Below are positions 6,257 through 12,932 of a stretch of 12,941 nt of DNA, piece after piece. A program made the position numbers and the translations under genes. A model generated the notes under the pieces. It saw nothing but the letters and a program-made list of their open reading frames with translations. It searched no databases and was not told the DNA's origin. The stretch's first letter is position 1; the number at the start of each line of letters is the position of its first letter. This DNA is from Clostridiaceae bacterium (GTDB lineage Bacteria > Bacillota > Clostridia > Acetivibrionales > DUMC01): the NCBI GenBank assembly GCA_012512865.1, contig JAAZDH010000249.1, forward strand, positions 1 through 12,941. The letters run 5' to 3'.

Positions 6257-7144
6257 TTAACCAGTAATCCTTAACCCGTAGTTAATCAATTCTCTCTTGA
6301 GAATTTCCAGGTTTTTCTCACTCATATCCACCAGGGGCATCCTGCATTTTCCAACATTCATACCCATCAGGTTCATTGCAGCTTTGATGGGTATCGGGTT
6401 TACCTCTATAAACAATGCCTTGATAAGGTTCAGCGTTTTCAGTTGAATCCTGCGACTGCCTTCAATATCTCCCTCCAAGAACTTGCAAACCATGTCATGG
6501 GTATCCTTCGGGATGATATTTGCCATAACCGAAATAACACCTTTACCGCCAAGGGCCAGGAGAGGCACTACTTGACCGTCTTCTCCCGAGTAAACCGTAA
6601 AATTATCCCCGCAGAGATTTACAATATCGCCAACCTGTGACAAATTGCATTCTTTTACACCTACAATATTTTCTATTCCGGACAATTGCTTCATTGTATC
6701 AGGGTTTATGTTAAGGTTCGTCCTTGAAGGAACATTATACAATATCATTGGTATACTTATATTCCTGGCAATAGCGCTAAAATGCTCATACAATCCCTTT
6801 TGGGTTGTTTTATTATAATAGGGGGTGACACTTAATATGGCATCTGCTCCAACATCTTCTGCACGTTTGCTCAGTTCAATGGCATGCCGTGTATCATTGC
6901 TCCCGGTTCCTGCAATAACCGGTACCCTTCCTTTAACTTTTTCAACCGTGAATTTGATAACCGAAACATGTTCATCATCCGGCATTGTGGAAGCTTCACC
7001 CGTGGTGCCGCAGGAAATTATGGAATCAATGCCTTGCTCAACCTGGAATTCAATTAGTTCTTCTAGCTTGCCAAAATTTACACCATCTTCTGTAAAAGGT
7101 GTGATGATGGCTACTCCAGCACCTAAAAATATTGGTTTTCTCAT
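6257..7144 (-). CDS. dapA: 4-hydroxy-tetrahydrodipicolinate synthase
   Basis: DapA condenses pyruvate with aspartate semialdehyde, the entry step to diaminopimelate and lysine. The protein is a TIM barrel of 295 residues, close to the family norm. Catalytic residues are visible: T47–T48 in GTTGEAS, Y136 in LYNVPSRTN, and the Schiff-base lysine K164 in VGVKEC, matching E. coli T44/T45, Y133 and K161. I use the ATG at 7144. The frame is open to a TTG at 7162, but those six codons contain the AAAGGG that must act as the Shine-Dalgarno sequence, and the family starts at MRKPIF. A promoter lies just upstream. The leader is only about 27 bases, too short for a lysine riboswitch or T-box. Confidence 0.97.
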   Translation of the reverse strand: MRKPIFLGAGVAIITPFTEDGVNFGKLEELIEFQVEQGIDSIISCGTTGEASTMPDDEHVSVIKFTVEKVKGRVPVIAGTGSNDTRHAIELSKRAEDVGADAILSVTPYYNKTTQKGLYEHFSAIARNISIPMILYNVPSRTNLNINPDTMKQLSGIENIVGVKECNLSQVGDIVNLCGDNFTVYSGEDGQVVPLLALGGKGVISVMANIIPKDTHDMVCKFLEGDIEGSRRIQLKTLNLIKALFIEVNPIPIKAAMNLMGMNVGKCRMPLVDMSEKNLEILKRELINYGLRITG

Positions 7145-7177
7145 AAATGTACACCCTTTCAATTTTTTACTGATTTT

Positions 7178-7207
7178 ATATTACATCTTGAGGGTATTTT
7201 CTGTCAA
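7178..7207 (-). promoter_or_regulatory. Predicted sigma-A promoter for dapA–dapB
   Basis: On the − strand, a perfect −35 TTGACA (7207–7202) is followed after 18 bases by TAATAT (7183–7178). Transcription would start near 7171, giving a short unstructured leader. Confidence 0.75.
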
Positions 7208-7235
7208 TGGGGATGATTAATTTTTAAAGGGGGAT

Positions 7236-7267
7236 GGCGAGTCGACTTCCACGGCTAATATGGAAGT
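7236..7267. repeat. Truncated copy A of the palindromic interspersed repeat
   Basis: This 32-bp unit starts GGCGAGTCGACTTCC and continues ACGGCTAATATGG. It is nearly identical to the first 28 bases of the full element that begins right after it. It also folds by itself: ACTTCCA (7245–7251) is the reverse complement of TGGAAGT (7261–7267), with a 9-base loop. Confidence 0.85.
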
Positions 7268-7346
7268 GGCGAGACGACTTCCACGGCTAATATGGTCGCT
7301 TCGGCTACGTATTGCTCCAATATTAGCCTAAGGAAGTTGTCTCGCC
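7268..7346. repeat. Full-length palindromic interspersed repeat (copy B)
   Basis: This 79-bp element has long inverted arms. The left arm 7268–7295 begins GGCGAGACGACTTCC and contains GGCTAATATGG. The right arm 7317–7346 is its near-perfect reverse complement, ending AAGTTGTCTCGCC. The arms differ by one substitution in the outer 15 bases and by two small gaps. The roughly 21-base centre includes TCGCTTCGGCTACG. No transposase or other coding capacity is present. Bases 7273–7309 match 12763–12799 at 36 of 37 positions, so this is a dispersed family, resembling a small non-autonomous palindromic repeat (REP- or MITE-like). Confidence 0.88.
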
Positions 7347-7747
7347 GGGTGGTTAGGAGTAAGGTGGGTGGAGTTTGGGATGTAGGGAAAAGGTGTCAAG
7401 GGTGTGGGATGGATAGGGTGATGGGTTGAGATTTCGTGTGGCGAATTAAGGTGTCCAGTGTTGGTTTAAGGAAGTCATCTGGCGATGGGTTTAAGGTGTA
7501 CAGGATTTAGGGTTTAGGAAAAGAGGGTCAATGACACAGGAACGGGTGGAGTGTACAAAGAATTATACCGGGATAAGGCATGAAAGGTGGGAGGGGAATT
7601 TTACAAAATGGTTAAATTTATAATTTAGAAGAGGAAAATGGGATAATTTGTCGAATATATAAAAGATAAGGCAAAATGCTTGGAAAATATGTTCCAATGC
7701 TATCGTTTACAGGATGATAAATAACAAAAGAAAAGGGTGCTAGTTTT
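7347..7747. other. Non-coding G-rich spacer with repeat fragments upstream of spoIID
   Basis: No credible gene is present. The + strand of 7347–7520 is rich in G and T (GGGTGG, GGTGGGTGG and similar). A degraded right arm of the repeat lies at 7465–7484 (TTAAGGAAGTCATCTGGCG). The near-identical 13-mers TTAAGGTGTCCAG (7446–7458) and TTAAGGTGTACAG (7491–7503) are each preceded by GGCGA. From about 7560 the DNA turns AT-rich. TTGGAA (7680–7685) and TTCCAA (7692–7697) form an inverted repeat about 50 bases before the spoIID-like start, a possible operator. I see no convincing sigma-A or sporulation-sigma promoter. Confidence 0.6.
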
Positions 7748-9241
7748 ATGGGTTATGCGAAAAGAAGGAAAAGAGATAATAAAGGGCGGATAATTAATGT
7801 GGGAAATAGTGAAAGGCGATTAATAGCAAGTTTTTTAAGTTTTTGGGCGTCTTTGCTTGTAGTGATGGCCATATGGAATAGTGCCTATGCCGATGACGGT
7901 AACGGGGTAGAATATCACGATACGGAAATCAAGGTAGGGCTTTATTTTACCGATGCCCAGAAGAACATTTATAACGCTGTATCATCTTTTGAAATATACG
8001 CAGAAAAAGGCTTGGAGTTAGGTTATAAAAATGGAGATGAGTTTGTAGTTTTACTTAAGACAGGGGATAAAAGCGTATTAACAATCAGCAAGGGGGAACT
8101 CCCTGCACAGGATGACGATACACAGCAAAATTATGATAAAAAAGGTATAGCAGTAAAATCAAGCATAAGCGATGCTGCAGATGTATTCGGCAGCGAAAAC
8201 GGTATTTTTCAAATACGCCCGAATAGTACGAACGACCCGTATATATTTAACCTTAATGGAAAAAATTATAGGGGGTTCCTTGAGATAAGAAGATTGGAAG
8301 GTAGCGATATGACGCTTATAAACGTGCTTCCGCTCGAGGAGTATTTATATGGCGTAGTACCATGCGAAATGGTATGGAAAAGCCATCCTGAAGCTTTAAA
8401 GGCGCAGGCTGTTGTTGCACGTACATATGCTTACGGTAACATGGGGAAGTATGCCAAGCTGGGTTTTGATGTGTGTAATACCGTATTATCCCAGGTATAT
8501 AAAGGTTATGATGTTGAAAAGGATACAACGAATAAAGCTGTTGACGATACGAGGGATGAAATGGTATATTACAATGGTGCTATTGCACAGGTATTTTATT
8601 TTAGTTCCAGCGGAGGAAGAACCGAGGCGGCAAAAAACGTGTGGTCATATGATGCACCATACCTTCAAAGCGTTGAAGACAAGTATGAATCTGGAGAATC
8701 GCCAAATTACAACTGGGAAAAGCTTTTGGACAGCACTTATATAAGCGACAGAATGATTTCAATGGGAAACAATATAGGAGAAATATCCGGCGTAAAAATA
8801 TCGAAAAAAACGGATGCTGGAAGGGCCCTGGAAATGATAATAACAGGGACGAAGGGAGAAGTAATCCTTGAAAAGTCCAGGTGCAGGGACATTTTAGGTT
8901 TCCCGAGCCAATGGTTTGATATAGCAACGGATGCTGATGTAATGATACTTGATCATACTGGCGGGAAGAATCCCGCGACAAGAATACAGCTTGCAGGTAA
9001 AACAGTAATTACAAGTAAAGGTTCTTCCATAATTGGAACGGGGAAGAGTGTTTGCTTGCTGGCGGCAGACGGGATAAAGACCGAGGTGCCCAGTACACCG
9101 GAAATGTATACTTTTACCGGCAAGGGTTATGGTCATGCAGTGGGCATGAGCCAGGAGGGAGCAAAAGGTATGGCCGAGGCAGGTTTTGGCTATAAAGAAA
9201 TAATATCCCATTATTTTGCTGGTACACATGTTGATTATTAA
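7748..9241 (+). CDS. SpoIID/LytB-domain peptidoglycan lytic transglycosylase
   Basis: This 497-residue protein is exported or membrane-anchored. A basic N-terminus is followed by a hydrophobic segment (residues about 25–47) ending in AYADD, a plausible signal-peptidase site. The SpoIID domain covers about 180–495. It includes LPLEEYLYGVVPCEMVW (194–210), where E207 matches the family's catalytic glutamate, then KAQAVVARTYA (218–228), FSSSGGRTE (285–293) and the C-terminal GKGYGHAVGMSQEGA. SpoIID cleaves glycan strands between sugars and drives forespore engulfment. Clostridia often carry several homologues, so this may be SpoIID itself or a relative with a longer N-terminal insert (about 60–180, with a stretch rich in Asp/Gln). 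The ATG at 7748 has only a weak site (AAAAGGGTG, about 10 bases upstream). queA follows after 29 bases. Confidence 0.9.
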   Translation: MGYAKRRKRDNKGRIINVGNSERRLIASFLSFWASLLVVMAIWNSAYADDGNGVEYHDTEIKVGLYFTDAQKNIYNAVSSFEIYAEKGLELGYKNGDEFVVLLKTGDKSVLTISKGELPAQDDDTQQNYDKKGIAVKSSISDAADVFGSENGIFQIRPNSTNDPYIFNLNGKNYRGFLEIRRLEGSDMTLINVLPLEEYLYGVVPCEMVWKSHPEALKAQAVVARTYAYGNMGKYAKLGFDVCNTVLSQVYKGYDVEKDTTNKAVDDTRDEMVYYNGAIAQVFYFSSSGGRTEAAKNVWSYDAPYLQSVEDKYESGESPNYNWEKLLDSTYISDRMISMGNNIGEISGVKISKKTDAGRALEMIITGTKGEVILEKSRCRDILGFPSQWFDIATDADVMILDHTGGKNPATRIQLAGKTVITSKGSSIIGTGKSVCLLAADGIKTEVPSTPEMYTFTGKGYGHAVGMSQEGAKGMAEAGFGYKEIISHYFAGTHVDY

Positions 9242-9270
9242 GGAAATGAGTTGATTACCAGGGGAATGAT

Positions 9271-10296
9271 ATGAGACTGGAAGATTTTTATTATGAACTA
9301 CCTGGCGAACTTATCGCACAAGAACCTGTTTTACAAAGAAGCATGTCAAGGTTAATGGTCCTTGACAGGGCAACCTGCGGGATTGAACATAGAGTATTCA
9401 AGGATATCGTGAACTACCTTAAAGAGGGTGATTGCCTGGTATTAAATGATACAAGGGTTATACCGGCAAGGTTGCTTGGAAAACGAAAGGACACTGGCGG
9501 CAAGATAGAATTTGTGCTTTTGAACCGTAAAGAGGATAATACCTGGGAAGTTATCCTGAAACCGGGAAGAAGGGCGAAACCGGGTTCAAAATTCGTTTTC
9601 GGGGATGGAATTCTTGAAACGGAAATTCTCGAGGTAATCGAAGGTGGAAACAGGCTGGTACGGTTTGAATACGATGGTATATTCGAGGAAATACTGGATA
9701 AGGTAGGGGTTATACCCCTTCCGCCATATATTGCAAAGGGAATAGATGATTACGAAAGGTACCAGACTGTATATTCCAAGAACAAGGGGTCGGCTGCGGC
9801 ACCTACTGCCGGGCTTCATTTTACGGATGAACTGCTTGATGCCATCCGGAGAAAAAATATCAGCATGGTTTTTCTTACACTGCATATCGGGCTTGGAACT
9901 TTCAGGCCTGTAAAAGTGAAGAACATAGAGGAGCATCGCATGCATTCGGAATATTTTTATATTGATGAAAATACTTGCAATATAATTAACAGGACCAGGA
10001 AAAAAGGCGGAAGGATTATTGCCGTGGGCACAACAAGCACCAGGGTATTGGAAACGGTAGGAAATGAAGAGGGGTTGGTAAAACCGGGGGAGGGATATAC
10101 CGATATTTTCATATATCCCGGGTATAAGTTCAAGGTAGTTGATGCATTGATTACAAATTTCCATCTTCCCTGCTCAACACTTATAATGCTTGTAAGTGCT
10201 TTTGCGGGTAGAGAAAATATAATGGAGGCTTACAAGGTGGCAATAAAAGAAAGGTACAGGTTTTTCAGCTTTGGGGATGCAATGCTTATAATATAA
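9271..10296 (+). CDS. queA: S-adenosylmethionine:tRNA ribosyltransferase-isomerase
   Basis: QueA transfers and isomerises the ribosyl group of S-adenosylmethionine onto 7-aminomethyl-7-deazaguanine in tRNA, giving epoxyqueuosine at position 34. The protein has 341 residues, the family length. Diagnostic blocks are FYYELPGELIAQEP at the start, CLVLNDTRVIPARLLG, AAPTAGLHFTDELL, HIGLGTFRPVK, GTTSTRVLE, and the C-terminal DALITNFHLPCSTLIMLVSAFAG. AGGGGA lies 7 bases or so before the ATG at 9271. It is adjacent to tgt, which supplies its tRNA substrate in the same pathway. The 203-base gap before tgt holds only AT-rich DNA and a possible promoter. Confidence 0.97.
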   Translation: MRLEDFYYELPGELIAQEPVLQRSMSRLMVLDRATCGIEHRVFKDIVNYLKEGDCLVLNDTRVIPARLLGKRKDTGGKIEFVLLNRKEDNTWEVILKPGRRAKPGSKFVFGDGILETEILEVIEGGNRLVRFEYDGIFEEILDKVGVIPLPPYIAKGIDDYERYQTVYSKNKGSAAAPTAGLHFTDELLDAIRRKNISMVFLTLHIGLGTFRPVKVKNIEEHRMHSEYFYIDENTCNIINRTRKKGGRIIAVGTTSTRVLETVGNEEGLVKPGEGYTDIFIYPGYKFKVVDALITNFHLPCSTLIMLVSAFAGRENIMEAYKVAIKERYRFFSFGDAMLII

Positions 10297-10436
10297 TGTT
10301 TATGCTATAAATTTAATATTTATAAACGATATAAATTAAAAACTTAATGTTTACGTGATATTACTTGATGTTAACATGAATAGATCATGGTTTATGTGGG
10401 TAAGTATGAGTAAACGTGATGTAATGTTGGCAAGTA

Positions 10437-10445
10437 TGATATAAT
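10437..10445 (+). promoter_or_regulatory. Possible extended −10 promoter for tgt
   Basis: TGATATAAT fits the extended −10 pattern (TGn followed by TATAAT at 10440–10445). No good −35 box is visible at the matching distance. Transcription would begin near 10452, about 48 bases before the tgt start. No preQ1 riboswitch was recognised in this gap. Confidence 0.4.
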
Positions 10446-10499
10446 ACCAGCCGACATGAGATGCAACGATGTAATTGCTTTTAAGGATGATTGGAATAA

Positions 10500-11627
10500 A
10501 TGGGTGCTATAAAATACGAATTGATAAAAAAATGCAAAAAGACAGGCGCCAGGTTAGGCAGGGTTTATACAAAGTACGGGTGTTTTGACACACCTGCATT
10601 TATGCCTGTGGGTACCCAGGCAACTGTTAAAGCAATGTCACCTGACGAATTAAAAGATATTGGAGCCCAAATAGTGCTGGCAAATACTTATCACTTGTAC
10701 ATGCGCCCTGGTCCCGGCATTATAAAAGAGGCTGGAGGACTGCATAAGTTCATGAACTGGGACAGGCCGATATTGACGGATTCAGGTGGGTTCCAGGTCT
10801 TCAGCCTTGGCAATCTTAGAAATATCAAAGAAGAAGGGGTGACTTTTAAATCCCATATAGACGGGTCTACGCACCTTTTTACTCCTGAAAAATCCATTCA
10901 AATTCAAAATGAGCTTGGAGCAGATATAATCATGTGTTTTGACGAATGTGTGCCTTACCCGTCTCCATTTGATTACGTTGAACAATCCGTGGCAAGAACC
11001 ACAAGGTGGGCGAAGCGCTGCAAGCTTGCCCATACTGGCATTGAAAGCCAGGCATTATTCGGGATAGTGCAGGGAGGTACATACAAAGAGTTAAGGGAAA
11101 GAAGCGCGAAAGAATTAATAGAGATTGATTTTCCGGGGTATGCCATAGGAGGGCTCAGTGTTGGTGAACCGGCCGAGGAAATGTATGAAATACTTGAATG
11201 CACGGTACCAATCCTGCCGGAAGACAAGCCCCGGTACCTAATGGGGGCGGGAAGCCCGGATTACTTAATAGACGGTGTCATAAGGGGAATAGACATGTTT
11301 GACTGTGTATTGCCGACGCGCCTGGGGCGAAATGGTACGGTTCTCACCTCGAAGGGAAGAATAATAGTAAGAGATGCAAAGTATTCCAGGGATTTTACGA
11401 GCATGGATCCCGAATGTGATTGTTATGCGTGCAAGAATTTTTCCAGGGCATATATAAGGCATTTGCTGAAATGTAATGAAATACTTGGGTTAAGGCTTAC
11501 TACATTGCACAATATTAAATTTTTACTGGACTTGATGAAAAAGATCAGGCAAGCTATAATAGAAGACAATCTCGATGAATTTAGAAAAAATTTCTTTAAT
11601 TCATTCGGGTATAATGATAAACTATAA
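10500..11627 (+). CDS. tgt: Queuine tRNA-ribosyltransferase (bacterial Tgt)
   Basis: Tgt exchanges guanine at position 34 of tRNAs with GUN anticodons for the queuosine precursor preQ1. The 375-residue TIM barrel is full length. The general base D94 lies in TDSGGFQVFSL, GGLSVGEP (218–225) lines the pocket, and the nucleophile D268 lies in FDCVLPTRLGRNGT. The zinc site is complete: C306, C308 and C311 in CDCYAC, and H337 in TTLHN. The ATG at 10500 agrees with the family start (KYELIKKCKKTGARLGRV). AAGGA is about 12 bases upstream, a loose spacing. yajC follows after 50 bases, as in many bacteria. Confidence 0.97.
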   Translation: MGAIKYELIKKCKKTGARLGRVYTKYGCFDTPAFMPVGTQATVKAMSPDELKDIGAQIVLANTYHLYMRPGPGIIKEAGGLHKFMNWDRPILTDSGGFQVFSLGNLRNIKEEGVTFKSHIDGSTHLFTPEKSIQIQNELGADIIMCFDECVPYPSPFDYVEQSVARTTRWAKRCKLAHTGIESQALFGIVQGGTYKELRERSAKELIEIDFPGYAIGGLSVGEPAEEMYEILECTVPILPEDKPRYLMGAGSPDYLIDGVIRGIDMFDCVLPTRLGRNGTVLTSKGRIIVRDAKYSRDFTSMDPECDCYACKNFSRAYIRHLLKCNEILGLRLTTLHNIKFLLDLMKKIRQAIIEDNLDEFRKNFFNSFGYNDKL

Positions 11628-11677
11628 ATCGTAAGCAAGCTATTCAACAATATACTTGGCAAGGGAGGTTTTATAAA

Positions 11678-11983
11678 GTGAATGGAGAAGAAGTAAATGG
11701 CATAGGGGCAATGGGTGGTATTGGTTTTATAATTTATATAGTATTTCTCGTTGGTATAATGTACCTGCTGGTTTTCCTTCCGCAGAGGAAACGAGAGAAA
11801 AAAATGCGCGAAATGATAAACTCGCTGAAAGTAGGGGATAAAGTGGTTACAATAGGGGGTGTGTACGGTAAAGTAATCAACATAAAAGATGACGAAATCA
11901 CCCTTGAAACCGGTATAGAGAAAACCAAGCTTACACTCAAGAACTGGGCAATAAAAGAAGCGGACAAGCCCATAGAAGCCTAG
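11678..11983 (+). CDS. yajC: Preprotein translocase accessory subunit YajC
   Basis: YajC is a small membrane protein associated with SecDF and the SecYEG translocon. This one has 101 residues: a short outside segment, one membrane helix (about 15–35), then the hallmark LPQRKREKKMREM and a small soluble domain with LKVGDKVVTIGGVYGKV and a following beta-rich stretch. The start is GTG at 11678. AAGGGAGG (11661–11668) is a strong Shine-Dalgarno site 9 bases upstream, and the family fits this start. It lies 50 bases after tgt in what looks like one transcription unit. Confidence 0.95.
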   Translation: MNGEEVNGIGAMGGIGFIIYIVFLVGIMYLLVFLPQRKREKKMREMINSLKVGDKVVTIGGVYGKVINIKDDEITLETGIEKTKLTLKNWAIKEADKPIEA

Positions 11984-12022
11984 GAAAATATATAAAAAAT
12001 AGCAACGGCTGTTCTAACATCG

Positions 12023-12076
12023 CCTGTACCTCCATAGATTATATTAGATTCAATAATATACCTATGGGGGTACAGG
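12023..12076 (+). promoter_or_regulatory. Long hairpin covering the ribosome binding site of the next gene
   Basis: The left arm 12023–12037 (CCTGTACCTCCATAG) pairs with the right arm 12062–12076 (CTATGGGGGTACAGG) over 15 bases with a single T·G wobble. The loop is 24 bases and AT-rich. The right arm contains the G-run (12066–12070) that is the only Shine-Dalgarno candidate for the ATG at 12078, which sits one base past the stem. No T-run follows, so this is not a normal terminator. A translational switch or RNA-stability element is inferred; a DNA operator is also possible. Confidence 0.65.
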
Positions 12077-12077
12077 T

Positions 12078-12518
12078 ATGGTTAAGAAAACAACTTATGC
12101 TGTTAAAGGCCAGGTTATTGAAAAATTCGGGTTTTTTTCAGTGTTAAAAGGAATTATTTTTGCCTATTTAATTACAATTCCTTTTTTTATTTTTTTTGCA
12201 CTGGTACTAACTTATACTAATTTCCCTGAAAAATATATTGTGCTTGCCGTGATGGCAACTACAATAGGAAGCATACTATTTGCGAGCTTGGTGTTGGCAA
12301 AAAATGTGAAAAATAAAGCTTGGTTTAACGGCATTCTTATTGGTTTTATTTACATGGTTCTGTTATATTTGGCGAGTAGTATTGTTTTTAAGGATTTTTC
12401 ACTTGACAGGTATATCTTGACAATGGTCTTAATAGGAGTTTTGTCCGGGGCAATTGGTGGCATTCTGGGAGCAGGTTTTGAAACGAAAGCAAAACCTAGA
12501 AAATGGAAACGCAAATGA
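12078..12518 (+). CDS. TIGR04086 family (YrzE-like) membrane protein
   Basis: This 146-residue protein has four hydrophobic segments: about 22–46, 52–75, 83–104 and 112–133. The N-terminus is basic and the tail very basic (KAKPRKWKRK). The third and fourth segments are glycine-rich (NGILIGFIYMVLLY; IGVLSGAIGGILGAGF), which fits the TIGR04086 membrane family found between yajC and scfA in Clostridia. Its function is not known. The start is fixed by the ATG at 12078, with its ribosome binding site held in the preceding stem. The position between the Sec accessory gene and the SCIFF peptide gene suggests, but does not show, a link to export or to the peptide system. Confidence 0.85.
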   Translation: MVKKTTYAVKGQVIEKFGFFSVLKGIIFAYLITIPFFIFFALVLTYTNFPEKYIVLAVMATTIGSILFASLVLAKNVKNKAWFNGILIGFIYMVLLYLASSIVFKDFSLDRYILTMVLIGVLSGAIGGILGAGFETKAKPRKWKRK

Positions 12519-12521
12519 GGT

Positions 12522-12549
12522 TTTACACTAAGAGGATTTATGGTATAAT
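12522..12549 (+). promoter_or_regulatory. Extended −10 promoter for scfA
   Basis: TTTACA (12522–12527), a 16-base spacer and TATAAT (12544–12549) preceded by TGG (12541–12543) make a strong promoter with an extended −10. The −35 box begins 4 bases after the stop of the previous gene. Transcription would start near 12556, leaving a leader of about 50 bases, so scfA can be expressed apart from the upstream operon. Confidence 0.75.
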
Positions 12550-12568
12550 GCTGCTAGAATTTTATACC
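12542..12568. promoter_or_regulatory. Inverted repeat over the scfA −10 and start site
   Basis: GGTATAA (12542–12548) and TTATACC (12562–12568) are perfect 7-base inverted repeats separated by 13 bases. They bracket the −10 box and predicted transcript start of scfA. A dimeric repressor site is a reasonable guess; no regulator gene is visible in the window. Confidence 0.45.
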
Positions 12569-12606
12569 GGTTGTAAAAATATACATGCAATAGGGAGGAT
12601 GAGTTA

Positions 12607-12750
12607 ATGAAACACATAAAAACTATAAGCAGCCTTCTCTTGAAAAATATATCAAAGAATGCAGGTTGCGGTGAATGCCAGGCTTCGTGCCAGTCTGCAT
12701 GCAAAACATCATGTACCGTGGGAAACCAGGAATGTGAGAGAAGTAAGTGA
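12607..12750 (+). CDS. scfA: SCIFF ranthipeptide precursor (six-cysteine peptide)
   Basis: This 47-residue peptide begins MKHIKTISS and carries six cysteines at residues 21, 24, 28, 32, 36 and 43, within CGECQASCQSACKTSC and GNQEC. This is the SCIFF pattern (six cysteines in forty-five residues), a near-universal peptide of Clostridia. In known systems a radical SAM maturase (ScfB) with SPASM-type clusters forms thioether links from these cysteines to nearby residues, making a ranthipeptide. Residues 1–20 would be the leader. GGGAGG (12593–12598) is 8 bases before the ATG, a very strong ribosome binding site. The gene has its own promoter and an operator-like inverted repeat. The maturase is expected downstream but is not within the window; repeat DNA follows the stop codon immediately. 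Confidence 0.96.
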   Translation: MKHIKTISSLLLKNISKNAGCGECQASCQSACKTSCTVGNQECERSK

Positions 12751-12759
12751 GAGGGAGGG

Positions 12760-12885
12760 TGAGACGACTTCCCCGGCTAATATGGTCGCTTCGGCTACGT
12801 ATTGTAGTGTTTAAGGAGATAGCGTGATGACTTCCACGGCTAATATGGTCGCTTCAGCTACGGATAGTAATGCTTAAGGCTGGCG
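12760..12885. repeat. Two tandem 63-bp copies (C and D) of the interspersed repeat
   Basis: Copy C occupies about 12760–12822 and copy D about 12823–12885. The cores (12763–12799 and 12826–12862) and the trailing TTAAGG motifs (12811 and 12874) are all offset by exactly 63 bp. The core of C matches 7273–7309 at 36 of 37 bases. Compared with the full palindrome, these copies lack the inner part of the right arm, so they keep the left half plus a TTAAGG remnant. They lie between scfA and the window end. Confidence 0.85.
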
Positions 12886-12897
12886 AAAAAATCCTAC

Positions 12898-12932
12898 CCG
12901 TCACACTCGCCATCCATGGCTTAAGGTGACGG
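12898..12932. repeat. Inverted repeat in the spacer after scfA
   Basis: CCGTCAC (12898–12904) and GTGACGG (12926–12932) are perfect 7-base complements. The region also holds direct copies of CTCGCC (12906–12911 and 12933–12938) and another TTAAGG. CTCGCCATCC is the reverse complement of the GGATGGCGAG that begins copy A near 7232, so this is probably more debris of the same family. It could be a hairpin; there is no T-run after it. Confidence 0.5.

Noticed and set aside
7145..7201. Lysine riboswitch or T-box before dapA
   Set aside because: The promoter leaves a leader of only about 27 bases, far too short for either element.
9242..10499. preQ1 riboswitch near queA or tgt
   Set aside because: Neither the 29-base gap before queA nor the 203-base gap before tgt shows the C-rich pseudoknot loop and A-rich tail expected of preQ1 aptamers.
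12023..12076. Intrinsic terminator after yajC
   Set aside because: The stem is long, but it is followed by TATGG rather than a T-run, and the 3' arm holds the ribosome binding site of the next gene.
7236..12885. CRISPR array from the repeated GGCTAATATGG sequences
   Set aside because: Copies are in two distant clusters with only two units each, there are no regular unique spacers and no cas genes. The structure is a palindromic dispersed repeat.
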